Assembly: GCF_013033515.1 (NCBI RefSeq)
Contig: NZ_WQEG01000001.1
Span: 310,001-374,000 of the forward strand
DNA: 64,000 bases
Reading direction: 5' to 3'
DNA from: Ruegeria sp. HKCCA6707
GTDB lineage: Bacteria; Pseudomonadota; Alphaproteobacteria; Rhodobacterales; Rhodobacteraceae
A program made the position numbers and the translations under genes. Of the stretch, positions 56,490-64,000 are shown piece by piece; positions within the stretch are counted from its first letter, which is position 1, and the number at the start of each line of letters is the position of its first letter. The notes below the pieces were generated by a model. The model was not told the origin of the DNA and did no database searches. It worked only from the letters and a program-made list of their open reading frames with translations.

Positions 56490-57086
56490 ATGGCAGCAAG
56501 AGCAAAATTTCTCTGCGACGCCGAACGCTGCATCGAGTGCAATGCCTGCGTCACCGCGTGCAAGAACGAGCACGAGGTGCCGTGGGGCGTGAATCGCCGC
56601 AGGGTGGTGACGATCAATGACGGTGACCCGGGCGAACGCTCGATCTCGGTCGCCTGCATGCATTGTTCAGACGCGCCCTGCATGGCGGTGTGCCCGGTCG
56701 ACTGCTTCTATCAGAACGAAGAAGGGGTTGTCCTGCACTCCAAGGACCTGTGCATTGGCTGTGGTTATTGCTTTTACGCGTGCCCCTTTGGCGCGCCGCA
56801 ATACCCGCAGGCGGGCAACTTCGGATCACGCGGCAAGATGGACAAATGCACCTTCTGCGCCGGTGGCCCCGAAGAAACGCACTCGACCGCAGAGTTCGCC
56901 AAATACGGGCGCAACCGGATCGCCGAGGGCAAACTGCCCATCTGCGCCGAGATGTGTTCCACCAAGGCCCTGCTAGCCGGTGACGGCGATGTGGTGTCAG
57001 CCGTCTATCGCGAGCGCGTCGTGGCGCGCGGCTTCGGTTCGGGCGCCTGGGGCTGGGGTACAGCCTACGACCAGAAAGACGGCTGA
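56490..57086 (+). CDS. fdhB: Formate dehydrogenase iron-sulfur subunit FdhB
   Basis: The 198-residue electron-transfer subunit has several ferredoxin-type sites: [51 protein letters not shown] and CTFC...[14 protein letters not shown], giving about four [4Fe-4S] clusters. It lacks a signal or membrane anchor and should be exported with FdhA. AGGAGGAGAAGAGATA lies upstream; the gene follows fdhA by 15 bases. Confidence 0.95.
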   Translation: MAARAKFLCDAERCIECNACVTACKNEHEVPWGVNRRRVVTINDGDPGERSISVACMHCSDAPCMAVCPVDCFYQNEEGVVLHSKDLCIGCGYCFYACPFGAPQYPQAGNFGSRGKMDKCTFCAGGPEETHSTAEFAKYGRNRIAEGKLPICAEMCSTKALLAGDGDVVSAVYRERVVARGFGSGAWGWGTAYDQKDG

Positions 57087-57110
57087 GCCCGTCCTATAAA
57101 GCAAAACGGA

Positions 57111-57133
57111 TGACCCGCAGCCCTTGCGGGTCA
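57111..57133 (+). other. Perfect hairpin between fdhB and fdhC
   Basis: TGACCCGCA (57111-57119) pairs perfectly with TGCGGGTCA (57125-57133), loop GCCCT. There is no T-run. It may protect the fdhAB part of the transcript and set unequal amounts of the catalytic and membrane subunits. Confidence 0.6.
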
Positions 57134-57162
57134 TCTGATCTTGGATTTTGACCGAGGTTCAG

Positions 57163-58362
57163 ATGCTGCGCTTTCTCACTGCAATCCTGTTCACCCTTGG
57201 ACTGACTCTTTCGGCTGCGGCCCAAACCACAGGGGATACAGCCGAACCCGATCGCGCACAGACTGGCGGCGCCACCACGCTTGAGGATATTCTGGCCCGA
57301 CAGCGCGGCGAGAAGGTCAATAGCAGCTATCGGTCCGAAAATACCGGACAGGGCAATGTCGAAGGTTTGCTGGGGCAGTTTGGCCCAAGCGGAGTAGCCT
57401 CGGACAGCGATGTCTATCGGCAACTGCGTTATGGATCGGCGGATGTGACCGTATCCTCTAATGGGCCGGCTGACAGTGTGCTGATTCAGGACGGTGGCAT
57501 GTGGTGGTGGGCGTTCCGAACCGGGCCTCTGCGCGAATATGGCACCTATATACTGGGCGGGATGCTGGCGATCATCATCCTGTTCTTTCTCCTGCGCGGG
57601 CGTATTCGCATTGATGGCGACAAAACCGGTCGCACGGTTACGCGGTTCAACAGTTTCGAACGATTTGGCCATTGGCTGTTTGCCGGATCGTTCCTGATCC
57701 TTGGCATCACCGGGCTGCTGACGCTCTATGGCCGCGACTTCCTGATCCCGCTTTTCGGCAAGGAAGGCTTCGCAACCATCGCGCAGGCCTGTAAATGGCT
57801 TCACAACAACCTGGCTTGGGCCTTCATGCTGGGCCTGATCATCGTAACCCTCAACTGGATCGCCCATAACATTCCCAACCGGACCGACCTGAAATGGCTG
57901 GCCGCTGGCGGCGGGCTATTCACCAAGGGCAGCCACCCGCCCGCCAGAAAGTTCAATGCCGGACAAAAGATTATCTTCTGGTCCTGCATCCTGTTGGGTA
58001 TCTCAATCAGCTTGTCGGGCCTTTCGCTGCTGTTTCCGTTCGAACTGCCGATGTTTGCCAAGACCTTTGCAATCGCCAATTCCACCGGGATCCCGCAGAT
58101 GTTCGGCCAGAACCTGCCGGTGCAGATGTCACCGCAAGAAGAGATGCAATACGCGCAGGTCTGGCACGTGATGGTGGCCTATGTGTTCATCGCCATCATC
58201 ATCGCCCATATCTATCTCGGCTCGGTCGGAATGGAAGGCGCGTTCGACGCCATGGGAACCGGCGAGGTCGAGGAACAATGGGCCCGCGAACACCATTCAT
58301 TGTGGCTGGAAGAGGTTCAGGAAAAAGAGGCTGGCAAAGCCGCCACCTCTCCCGCTGAATAA
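57163..58362 (+). CDS. fdhC: Formate dehydrogenase cytochrome b556 subunit FdhC
   Basis: The 399-residue protein has a cleavable signal (about 1-20), a 90-residue periplasmic N-terminal extension, and then about five membrane helices with haem-ligand histidines (ERFGHWLFAGSF, WLHNNLAWAF, WHVMVAYVFIAIIIAHIY). It receives electrons from FdhB and reduces quinone. The N-terminal extension is characteristic of the longer gamma subunits of this fdh type. I start at ATG 57163; an ATG at 57148 would shift the signal. The next gene begins at the base after its stop. Confidence 0.93.
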   Translation: MLRFLTAILFTLGLTLSAAAQTTGDTAEPDRAQTGGATTLEDILARQRGEKVNSSYRSENTGQGNVEGLLGQFGPSGVASDSDVYRQLRYGSADVTVSSNGPADSVLIQDGGMWWWAFRTGPLREYGTYILGGMLAIIILFFLLRGRIRIDGDKTGRTVTRFNSFERFGHWLFAGSFLILGITGLLTLYGRDFLIPLFGKEGFATIAQACKWLHNNLAWAFMLGLIIVTLNWIAHNIPNRTDLKWLAAGGGLFTKGSHPPARKFNAGQKIIFWSCILLGISISLSGLSLLFPFELPMFAKTFAIANSTGIPQMFGQNLPVQMSPQEEMQYAQVWHVMVAYVFIAIIIAHIYLGSVGMEGAFDAMGTGEVEEQWAREHHSLWLEEVQEKEAGKAATSPAE

Positions 58363-59622
58363 ATGCGCGGGCTGGTTCTGGCCTTTGCGCTGATCCCCCT
58401 GCCCGCCCTTGCAGAGTTCTTTACGCTCAAAGGCCATGGCGGGCCGATCATGGGCATCGCCACCGCACCTGATGGGCGCATCGCCACCGCCAGTTTCGAC
58501 AATTCCGTTGCCATCTGGACCGATCAGGCACCCGAGTGGCTAGAGGGGCATGAAGCGGCGGTCAACGTCGTCGCTTTCAACGGTACAGCCCTCTATTCCG
58601 CAGGTGATGACTTCACCCTGCGCCAATGGCCCGGCGGCAAAGTTCTGGGGCAGCACAAAGGCAAGATCGTGGGGCTTGCTGCTTCGAAAACCCATGTGGC
58701 AACGGCCAGTTGGGACGGCTCGATTGGGCTTTGGCCCATCGACGGTTCAAGCCCGACAGTCTTGGGGCCCACAGGAGGCGGCGTGAACGCGGTGGTGTTC
58801 TCACCCGACGGAGACCTGCTTTATTCGGCCGGCATGGACGGGTCATTGCGCATCTGGGATGTGGCATCCGGGTCCGAGCGCCAGCGCCTTTTGGAACACG
58901 GCTTTGGGATCAATGAATTGGTCCTGAATGCACAAGACAACTGGATCGCCTATGGCGCGGTCGATGGCGTCACCCGTATCCTTGACCTTTCCACCGGCGC
59001 AGAGCGCGACTTTACCCTGGACCGCCGCCCGATCCTGGCCCTGGCCCTCAGCCCGGACCGTCAAACATTGGCGGTGGGCGACGGCGAGGGATATATCATG
59101 CTGATCGACACGGTCGACTGGCGCATCACTCAGGATTTCCGCGCTACCCTGCGCGGCCCAGTCTGGGCTTTGGCCTTTTCGCCGGACGGGCAGAACATCC
59201 ACGCGGGCGGCATCGACGAGGCGATGTATAGCTGGCCCATCGCCACTTTGGGCGACCAGGACCAGATGGCTGCGGCAGAGCCCAGTTTCCTCAAAGACCC
59301 GAACGCCATGAGCAATGGCGAGCGGCAGTTTGCCCGCAAATGCTCGATCTGTCACAGCCTGACCCCCGACAACCAGCGCCGCGCGGGCCCGACTTTGCAC
59401 GGGATCTTCGGGCGCAGGGCTGGGGCACTGCCGGGATATTTCTACTCGGATATCCTGCAAGACTCTGATATCATTTGGGATGAGATAACAATCGACGCCC
59501 TGTTCGACGAAGGGCCGGACCACTATATCCCCGGCTCGAAGATGCCCATGCAACGCATCACCGAAGCACAAGACCGCGTTGATCTGATCGAGTTCCTGCG
59601 CCAAGCCACAGGCGCGCCATAG
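58363..59622 (+). CDS. Periplasmic WD40 beta-propeller fused to cytochrome c
   Basis: The 419-residue protein has a signal peptide (cut after LPALA, residue 17), a WD40-type propeller of about seven blades (about 20-295; for example VFSPDGDLLYSAGMDGSLRIWD) and a class I cytochrome c domain (about 315-419) with Cys327-Ser-Ile-Cys330-His331 and probable distal Met394 (PGSKMPM). It could be a soluble redox partner or assembly scaffold for FdhABC. The ATG directly follows the fdhC stop without its own ribosome site, so translation is coupled. Confidence 0.87.
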   Translation: MRGLVLAFALIPLPALAEFFTLKGHGGPIMGIATAPDGRIATASFDNSVAIWTDQAPEWLEGHEAAVNVVAFNGTALYSAGDDFTLRQWPGGKVLGQHKGKIVGLAASKTHVATASWDGSIGLWPIDGSSPTVLGPTGGGVNAVVFSPDGDLLYSAGMDGSLRIWDVASGSERQRLLEHGFGINELVLNAQDNWIAYGAVDGVTRILDLSTGAERDFTLDRRPILALALSPDRQTLAVGDGEGYIMLIDTVDWRITQDFRATLRGPVWALAFSPDGQNIHAGGIDEAMYSWPIATLGDQDQMAAAEPSFLKDPNAMSNGERQFARKCSICHSLTPDNQRRAGPTLHGIFGRRAGALPGYFYSDILQDSDIIWDEITIDALFDEGPDHYIPGSKMPMQRITEAQDRVDLIEFLRQATGAP

Positions 59623-59639
59623 AAGACCAGAGGAGATCC

Positions 59640-59765
59640 ATGAAAGCCTTTCTTGCCGCCGCTGCTGCAATGGTCGTGATCGCCTTCGCCGCGCCCGCCG
59701 TGCTGAACCAGATCGGCTTTAGCGCCGCCGACACAACATCCGGTCCTGCGGTGCGCCTGGACTGA
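59640..59765 (+). CDS. 41-residue single-helix protein in the fdh operon
   Basis: A short open frame reads MKAFLAAAAAMVVIAFAAPAVLNQIG... and ends FSAADTTSGPAVRLD. It has one hydrophobic helix (about 3-22) and a short polar tail, so it is either a small membrane protein or a short secreted peptide. A clear AGGAG lies upstream and the stop is followed at once by the next ATG (TGAATG), which together with codon use supports a real gene. Role unknown. Confidence 0.75.
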   Translation: MKAFLAAAAAMVVIAFAAPAVLNQIGFSAADTTSGPAVRLD

Positions 59766-60638
59766 ATGTCACAATACCTGACCACCCGCGAACTGGCCGA
59801 ATTGCTGCGCATTGGCGAGCGCAAAGCCTATGATCTGGCCTCGTCCGGCGAAGTGCCATGCGTCCGGGCCATGGGCAAACTGCTGTTCCCAAGGGCCGAG
59901 ATCATCGCCTGGCTCAACGCCTCACGGTCTGGCCCGCAGGTGGCCGAACCACCGCTGCCACCGATTGTGGCGGGCAGCCATGATCCACTGTTGGATTGGG
60001 CGCTGCGGGAAAGCGGGTCCGGTCTGGCGACCTATTACGATGGCTCCTTTGACGGACTGACCCGGCTGAAAGAGCGCAGCGCGCAGGCCGCGGCCCTGCA
60101 TATCCACGAAGAGGATGGGTTCAACACACAAGCCCTGCGCGACACGCTGGGCGAAGCGCCTGTGGTGCTGGTCGAACTTGCCCAACGCCAACGGGGGTTT
60201 CTGCTGGCCGCAGGCCAAGACGCACCATCCGGGTTTCACGACCTCAAATCCCGCCGCATCATCCTTCGTCAGAACAGCGCCGCCAGCCAGCGCCTTTTCG
60301 AGAAACAGCTCACGGCCCATGGGCTGTCGCTCGATGATCTCAACACCCTGCCCGGTTGCGCCCGCACCGAAGAAGACCTGGCCGCGACCCTGCGCGATGG
60401 GAAGGCTGATATCGGTTTTGGTCTGGGGGCGTTGGCGCAATCTTACGGGCTGGAATTCACCCCCACCCATACCGAGCGGCTGGACCTTGCCATCTGGCGC
60501 CGCGCCTATTTCGACCCTCCGATGCAGCAGCTTCTCAGCTTTTTGCGCAGCGACAGGTTTCACGCACGCGCTGCTGAAATGGGCGGCTATGACCTGCGCG
60601 GTTTGGGCCAGGTTCACTTCAATGGAGCCAACGGATAA
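59766..60638 (+). CDS. Excisionase-type HTH and PBP-like oxyanion domain regulator
   Basis: The 290-residue protein begins with an excisionase/MerR-like DNA-binding domain (residues 1-55: LTTRELAELLRIGERKAYDLASSGEVPCVRAMGKLLFPRAEIIAWL) and continues with a PBP-like domain (about 65-285) of the type linked to molybdate-binding proteins (DLKSRRIILRQNSAASQRLFE and GKADIGFGLGALAQ). It lacks a signal peptide, so it is cytoplasmic. It probably senses molybdate or tungstate and controls fdh and/or tup. Start abuts the preceding stop. Confidence 0.85.
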   Translation: MSQYLTTRELAELLRIGERKAYDLASSGEVPCVRAMGKLLFPRAEIIAWLNASRSGPQVAEPPLPPIVAGSHDPLLDWALRESGSGLATYYDGSFDGLTRLKERSAQAAALHIHEEDGFNTQALRDTLGEAPVVLVELAQRQRGFLLAAGQDAPSGFHDLKSRRIILRQNSAASQRLFEKQLTAHGLSLDDLNTLPGCARTEEDLAATLRDGKADIGFGLGALAQSYGLEFTPTHTERLDLAIWRRAYFDPPMQQLLSFLRSDRFHARAAEMGGYDLRGLGQVHFNGANG

Positions 60639-60677
60639 GGCTTCATCTTTTCAAGAATACGCGCGCCACAGGCCAAT

Positions 60678-61493
60678 TCACTTTGCGTTCGGAAAGAAGA
60701 GCTGTTGGCCATCCAGCTGATAGGCTTCGATCGCGCTCTGCCCGTCCGGGCCGGTCAACCAGTCAATAAACCGCTGCCCCGCTGCGGCGCGCACGCCTGA
60801 GTGCTTTTCGGGATTCACAAGGATCACGCCATATTGATTGAACAAGGCCGGGTCGCCTTCGACAAGTATGTCCAAGTCCCCGCGATTGCCAAAGCTCAGC
60901 CACGTGGCCCGGTCTGTCAGCGCATAGGCTCCCATACCGCTTGCAATGTTCAATGTGGCCCCCATGCCCGACCCGGTTTCGCGATACCACGTCCCGGACG
61001 CATCCGTCGGGTCGATGCCCGTGCGCGCCCAGTGACCAAGTTCGGCCTTATGGGTGCCGCTGTCATCCCCGCGCGAGGCAAAGGGCGCTTGAGCCTCTGC
61101 CACGGCTGTTAGGGCAGCGACGATGTCATCACCACCTTTTACCTGCGCCGGATCCGATTTCGGACCGACCAACACAAAGTCGTTATACATAACATCAAAC
61201 CGTTCGACCCCCCAACCGTCGGCGACAAAAGCCTCTTCTGCGGGTTTCGAGTGCACAAGCAGCACATCCCCGTCGCCATTTCTTGCATTGCGGATCGCCT
61301 GCCCGGTGCCCACGGCTACCACCCGCACATCGATGCCGGTTTCAGCCTCGAACCCCGGCAGAATGAAATCGAGCAGCCCCGAATTCTGCGTTGAGGTGGT
61401 GGATTGCACGATGATGAACGGCGACTCGGCCCGGCTCTCGCCCGCTGTCACGGCAATAGCCACAAGGGCCGCTTTGATCATTGCGCGGATCAT
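60678..61493 (-). CDS. tupA: Tungstate/molybdate ABC transporter substrate-binding protein (TupA-like)
   Basis: The 271-residue protein has a signal peptide (about 1-22) and the TupA signature VQSTTSTQNSGLLDFILPGFE followed by GTGQAIRNARNGDGDVLLVHS, with ESRDDSGTHKAE-type SRGDDSGTHKAEL later. TupA proteins bind tungstate very tightly and with preference over molybdate. The gene is the last of the minus-strand tup operon and is convergent with the HTH-PBP regulator. Length is normal for the family. Confidence 0.88.
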   Translation of the reverse strand: MIRAMIKAALVAIAVTAGESRAESPFIIVQSTTSTQNSGLLDFILPGFEAETGIDVRVVAVGTGQAIRNARNGDGDVLLVHSKPAEEAFVADGWGVERFDVMYNDFVLVGPKSDPAQVKGGDDIVAALTAVAEAQAPFASRGDDSGTHKAELGHWARTGIDPTDASGTWYRETGSGMGATLNIASGMGAYALTDRATWLSFGNRGDLDILVEGDPALFNQYGVILVNPEKHSGVRAAAGQRFIDWLTGPDGQSAIEAYQLDGQQLFFPNAK

Positions 61494-61513
61494 GTCATCT
61501 CCAAATGATTGAA

Positions 61514-62248
61514 TTAGGTTACCAGCCCACCCGCCAAATAACGGCGCGCAGCTTGCGTTATCGGTGCGTCCAACACCTGTTTGGCCGCACCTTGTTCGAC
61601 CACGCGACCGCCCTGCATCATCACGATATCCGCCGCCAGACGCCGGGCCTGCCCGATATCATGCGTGACCATGACAATGCGCACCCCGCGCGCCGAGGCG
61701 CGCCGGATCATCTGTTCGATCACCTGCGTGGCGCTTGGGTCCAATGCACTGGTCGGTTCGTCCAGAAACAGCGTTTCGGGATCCGTGGCCAGCGCGCGCA
61801 GAATGGCCAGCCGCTGCGCCTCACCCCCTGAAAGAGAACGCGCGGATTGACGGGCCTTGTCTTGCAAACCGCCTTCGGCCAAAAGTGCCGAGATCCGAGC
61901 CTTGCGGATCTCACGGCTCAATCCCTGACGTTTTAGCACAAAGTCCAGATTCGCCGCGACCGAGCGGCGCAAGAGCACCGGTTGCTGAAACACCATCGCT
62001 TGGCGCGCCATGTGCTCTGCGGTCAGGACACCACCCCGATACAGCACCTGCCCCTGATCGGCTGAGATCAACCCGTGCAGGCACCGCAGAAGCAGGCTTT
62101 TGCCCGCCCCATTGGGGCCAAGGATCAGGGTTGGCCCGGGACCGTCCAACCGAAGCTCTGCCACGTCCAGCAGAACCGAGCCTTTGCGTGCAAGCCTCAG
62201 CCCGCGTACCTTCAGGCCAGCGCCGGTTTCAGGTGCCAAGTCACGCAT
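61514..62248 (-). CDS. tupC: Tungstate ABC transporter ATP-binding protein (TupC-like)
   Basis: The 244-residue ATPase has Walker A GPNGAGKSLLLRCLHGL, Q-loop MVFQQPVLLRRS, signature LSGGEAQRLAILRAL, Walker B LFLDEPTSALD and H-loop MVTHDIGQARRLA. No regulatory TOBE domain follows, as expected for TupC. It overlaps the permease gene by eight bases and lies 20 bases upstream of tupA. Confidence 0.9.
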   Translation of the reverse strand: MRDLAPETGAGLKVRGLRLARKGSVLLDVAELRLDGPGPTLILGPNGAGKSLLLRCLHGLISADQGQVLYRGGVLTAEHMARQAMVFQQPVLLRRSVAANLDFVLKRQGLSREIRKARISALLAEGGLQDKARQSARSLSGGEAQRLAILRALATDPETLFLDEPTSALDPSATQVIEQMIRRASARGVRIVMVTHDIGQARRLAADIVMMQGGRVVEQGAAKQVLDAPITQAARRYLAGGLVT

Positions 62249-62954
62249 GACGCAACCCCTCCTGCTCGGCCCGTAGGGTCAAAGCGCTGACCATCGCGTT
62301 TACGGCCACGGCGATGCCAATCAGAATGGCACCAAGCGCCAAGGCCAGCGCCAAATTGCCCTTTGAGGTCTCAAGCGCGATGGTGGTGGTCATCACCCGC
62401 GTTACATGGTTGATGTTGCCACCCACGATGATCACCGCCCCGACCTCGGCAATCGCGCGGCCAAATCCTGCCAGCAAAGCCGTCACCAGCGCCAGGCGGG
62501 CGTCCCACAACAGCACCGGCACCGAAGACAAGCGCGACACGCCCAGCGATCGCAGTTGTTCCGCGTATTCCTCGGCCAGCATCTCGACCACTTGCCGGGT
62601 CAAGGCGGCAATGATCGGTGTGACCAGAACCACCTGCGCGATGATCATCGCTATGGGCGTATAAAGAAGTTCCAGCACGCCAAGCGGGCCCGACCGCGAC
62701 AGCATCAGATAGACCAACAGGCCCACGACCACGGGCGGCAAGCCCATCAGCGCGTTCATCAGGATGATCAAAGCACGACGTCCGGGAAAGCGTGCAACTG
62801 CAAGCGCCGCGCCAATCGGCATCCCGATCAGCGCGGAAATCAGCACCGCCAGGACCGACACCCGAAGAGACAGCATCACAATGGCCCACAGCTCTGCATC
62901 CCCTTGAAGGATCAGAGACACCGCCATTCTGAATTCTTCTGCAAACCCCTGCAT
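62241..62954 (-). CDS. tupB: Tungstate ABC transporter permease (TupB-like)
   Basis: The 237-residue protein has five to six helices and the permease EAA loop (LAEEYAEQLRSLGVSRLSSVPVLLWDARLALVTALLAGFGRAIAEVGAVIIVGGN). It is the first gene of the tup operon. The hydrophobic core begins after about 17 residues, so the ATG at 62954 is acceptable. Tungstate rather than molybdate is favoured by the TupA signature. Confidence 0.88.
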   Translation of the reverse strand: MQGFAEEFRMAVSLILQGDAELWAIVMLSLRVSVLAVLISALIGMPIGAALAVARFPGRRALIILMNALMGLPPVVVGLLVYLMLSRSGPLGVLELLYTPIAMIIAQVVLVTPIIAALTRQVVEMLAEEYAEQLRSLGVSRLSSVPVLLWDARLALVTALLAGFGRAIAEVGAVIIVGGNINHVTRVMTTTIALETSKGNLALALALGAILIGIAVAVNAMVSALTLRAEQEGLRHA

Positions 62955-62983
62955 GCTCTACCGAAACTAATTTATCTCGCAGT

Positions 62984-62996
62984 AAATGCGTCATTT
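62984..62996. promoter_or_regulatory. Small palindrome upstream of the tup operon
   Basis: AAATG (62984-62988), CGT, CATTT (62992-62996) is a perfect dyad about 30 bases from the tupB start, in the expected promoter region. A binding site for the neighbouring HTH-PBP regulator is possible but not shown. Confidence 0.35.
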
Positions 62997-63043
62997 GACA
63001 GTAGAGTACGCCGTCTCAATACGGTCAAGAGTCGGCTGAACAC

Positions 63044-63074
63044 AAAAAACGCGGCCCCAAACGGGACCGCGTTT
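63044..63074 (-). terminator. Rho-independent terminator of the minus-strand SBP gene
   Basis: AAACGCGG (63047-63054) pairs with CCGCGTTT (63067-63074) with further G-C pairs inside, and the plus-strand A-run gives six T residues downstream on the minus strand. It ends the operon containing the NMT1-type binding protein. Confidence 0.88.
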
Positions 63075-63094
63075 CATTCTTGGAAAAACAGCGT

Positions 63095-64000
63095 TTAGTT
63101 CAGCGCTGCATCCGTCACTTTATGGGTCCAGGCGCCTTCGGGCTTGGCAGTGATCACCGGATCAGAACCGCCCGCCAAAAGCGTATCAACGGTCCGTTCG
63201 AAATCCGCCGGATCAAGCGTTCCGTTCGAACCAGCAGTCAGCTTGGCGATCTCACCCATCATGCGTTTCTGGTGGGTTTCGGTCTGTGCGCCGGTTTCGT
63301 CATTGTCCAGAACGATCAGAGCAGCCTCGTCCGGGTTCTCTTCGGCGTATTTCCAGCCTTTCATCGAGGCCCGCACAAAACGCTCCATCTTGTCGACAAA
63401 AGCAGGATCGTCCAGGTTTTCTTCCAGCACATAAAGACCGTCTTCCAGCGTGGCCACGCCTTGATCTTCGTATTTGAAGGTCACCAGCTCGTCAGGATTC
63501 ACACCCGCATCGATCACCTGCCAGTATTCGTTATACGTCATGGTGCTGATGCAATCGGCCTGGCGCTGAAGCAACGGATCGACGTTAAAGCCCTGTTTCA
63601 GAACTTCGACGCCGCTTTCGCTTTTGCCACCAGTGTCGATACCCAACTGGCTCATCCAGCTCATGAACGGGAATTCATTGCCAAAGAACCAAACACCCAG
63701 AGTACGGTTCTTGAGGTCTTCGGGCGAAGAAATGCCAGCGTCCTTCCAGCAGGTCAGCATCATGCCAGAGCTTTTGAAAGGCTGCGCAATGTTGACCAAA
63801 GGCAGGCCCTTTTCGCGCGCGGCCAGTGCCGCGGGCATCCATTCCACGGTCACGTCGGCCCCACCACCGGCGATCACCTGAGTGGGCGCAATGTCGGGTC
63901 CGCCGGGCAGGATCGTCACGTCCAGCCCTTCTTCTTCGTAGAAACCTTTGTCCGCAGCGACATAATAGCCCGCAAACTGGGCCTGCGTGACCCATTTCAA
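63095..64000 (-). CDS. NMT1/THI5-like ABC transporter substrate-binding protein, 5'-truncated by window edge
   Basis: The visible 301 residues run to the true stop but lack the N-terminus, which lies beyond base 64000; the first residues seen (KWVTQAQFAGYYVAADKGFYEEEGLDVTILPGG) are the start of the mature NMT1 fold. The protein carries two periplasmic-binding lobes. Members bind thiamine precursors, aliphatic sulfonates, nitrile-like or urea-derived compounds. The ligand cannot be called; a thiamine pyrimidine precursor is one common option. A terminator follows. Confidence 0.85.
   Translation of the reverse strand: MKWVTQAQFAGYYVAADKGFYEEEGLDVTILPGGPDIAPTQVIAGGGADVTVEWMPAALAAREKGLPLVNIAQPFKSSGMMLTCWKDAGISSPEDLKNRTLGVWFFGNEFPFMSWMSQLGIDTGGKSESGVEVLKQGFNVDPLLQRQADCISTMTYNEYWQVIDAGVNPDELVTFKYEDQGVATLEDGLYVLEENLDDPAFVDKMERFVRASMKGWKYAEENPDEAALIVLDNDETGAQTETHQKRMMGEIAKLTAGSNGTLDPADFERTVDTLLAGGSDPVITAKPEGAWTHKVTDAALN

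Overview
This window looks like chromosomal DNA of an alphaproteobacterium, most likely a marine Roseobacter-group member of the Rhodobacterales (Ruegeria-like). The inference rests on the high G+C content with dense, often overlapping operons, an alphaproteobacterial LexA box (GAAC-N7-GAAC), an acs/DUF4212/sodium-solute-symporter acetate cluster, a Cys-type Tat-exported formate dehydrogenase cluster, and small families such as DUF6505 and an ACT-like DUF2241 protein. I see no rRNA, tRNA, CRISPR array, insertion sequence or prophage. The final gene runs off the right edge.

Layout. 0-9 kb: a CorC/HlyC-type CBS membrane protein, a dimethylglycine/sarcosine dehydrogenase-like FAD-GcvT oxidoreductase with a MobA-like nucleotidyltransferase, an AT-rich gene-free stretch, then a DegP/Do-type periplasmic protease followed by an OmpR-type response regulator and its histidine kinase. 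9-19.9 kb: CHAD and CYTH proteins, TfoX-C protein, ndk, a Bcr/CflA-type MFS exporter, an ABC-F / ACT / MarC operon, a retropepsin-like protease, an orphan ImuA-like gene under a LexA box, YceI and a second MFS protein. 19.9-32 kb: flotillin plus an NfeD/YqiJ-like partner, methionyl-tRNA synthetase, and an RND efflux system followed by a YiaW/YiaV-like pair and a NodT-type outer-membrane channel. 32-36.2 kb: MprF, with an Lrp/AsnC regulator divergent from arginase.

36.2-45.6 kb is an acetate-use island: acetyl-CoA synthetase, a second-type adenylate kinase with a four-cysteine lid, DUF4212 plus a large sodium:solute symporter, a cNMP/CBS/DUF294 putative nucleotidyltransferase, a small membrane protein and a membrane-anchored DEDDh exonuclease. 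The kinase would recycle the AMP made by acetyl-CoA synthetase; the last three genes look like a signalling module whose chemistry is unknown.

45.6-63 kb is built around formate oxidation. A flavin reductase is followed by a minus-strand operon of an Mrp/ApbC Fe-S carrier, a lysine-free biotin/lipoate-ligase-like protein and DUF6505. Then come a cytochrome c fused to a shrunken TupA-like binding domain, a polyferredoxin, DUF3305, DUF3306, a TorD chaperone, a 62-residue Tat peptide, FdhA, FdhB, FdhC, a WD40-cytochrome c fusion, a 41-residue membrane peptide, and a regulator joining an excisionase-type helix-turn-helix to a PBP-like oxyanion domain. Facing it is a TupABC-type tungstate/molybdate ABC transporter. 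Read together, the region encodes a metal-dependent formate dehydrogenase with its chaperones, electron carriers, metal uptake and probable metal-responsive control. The window closes with a partial NMT1/THI5-like substrate-binding protein.
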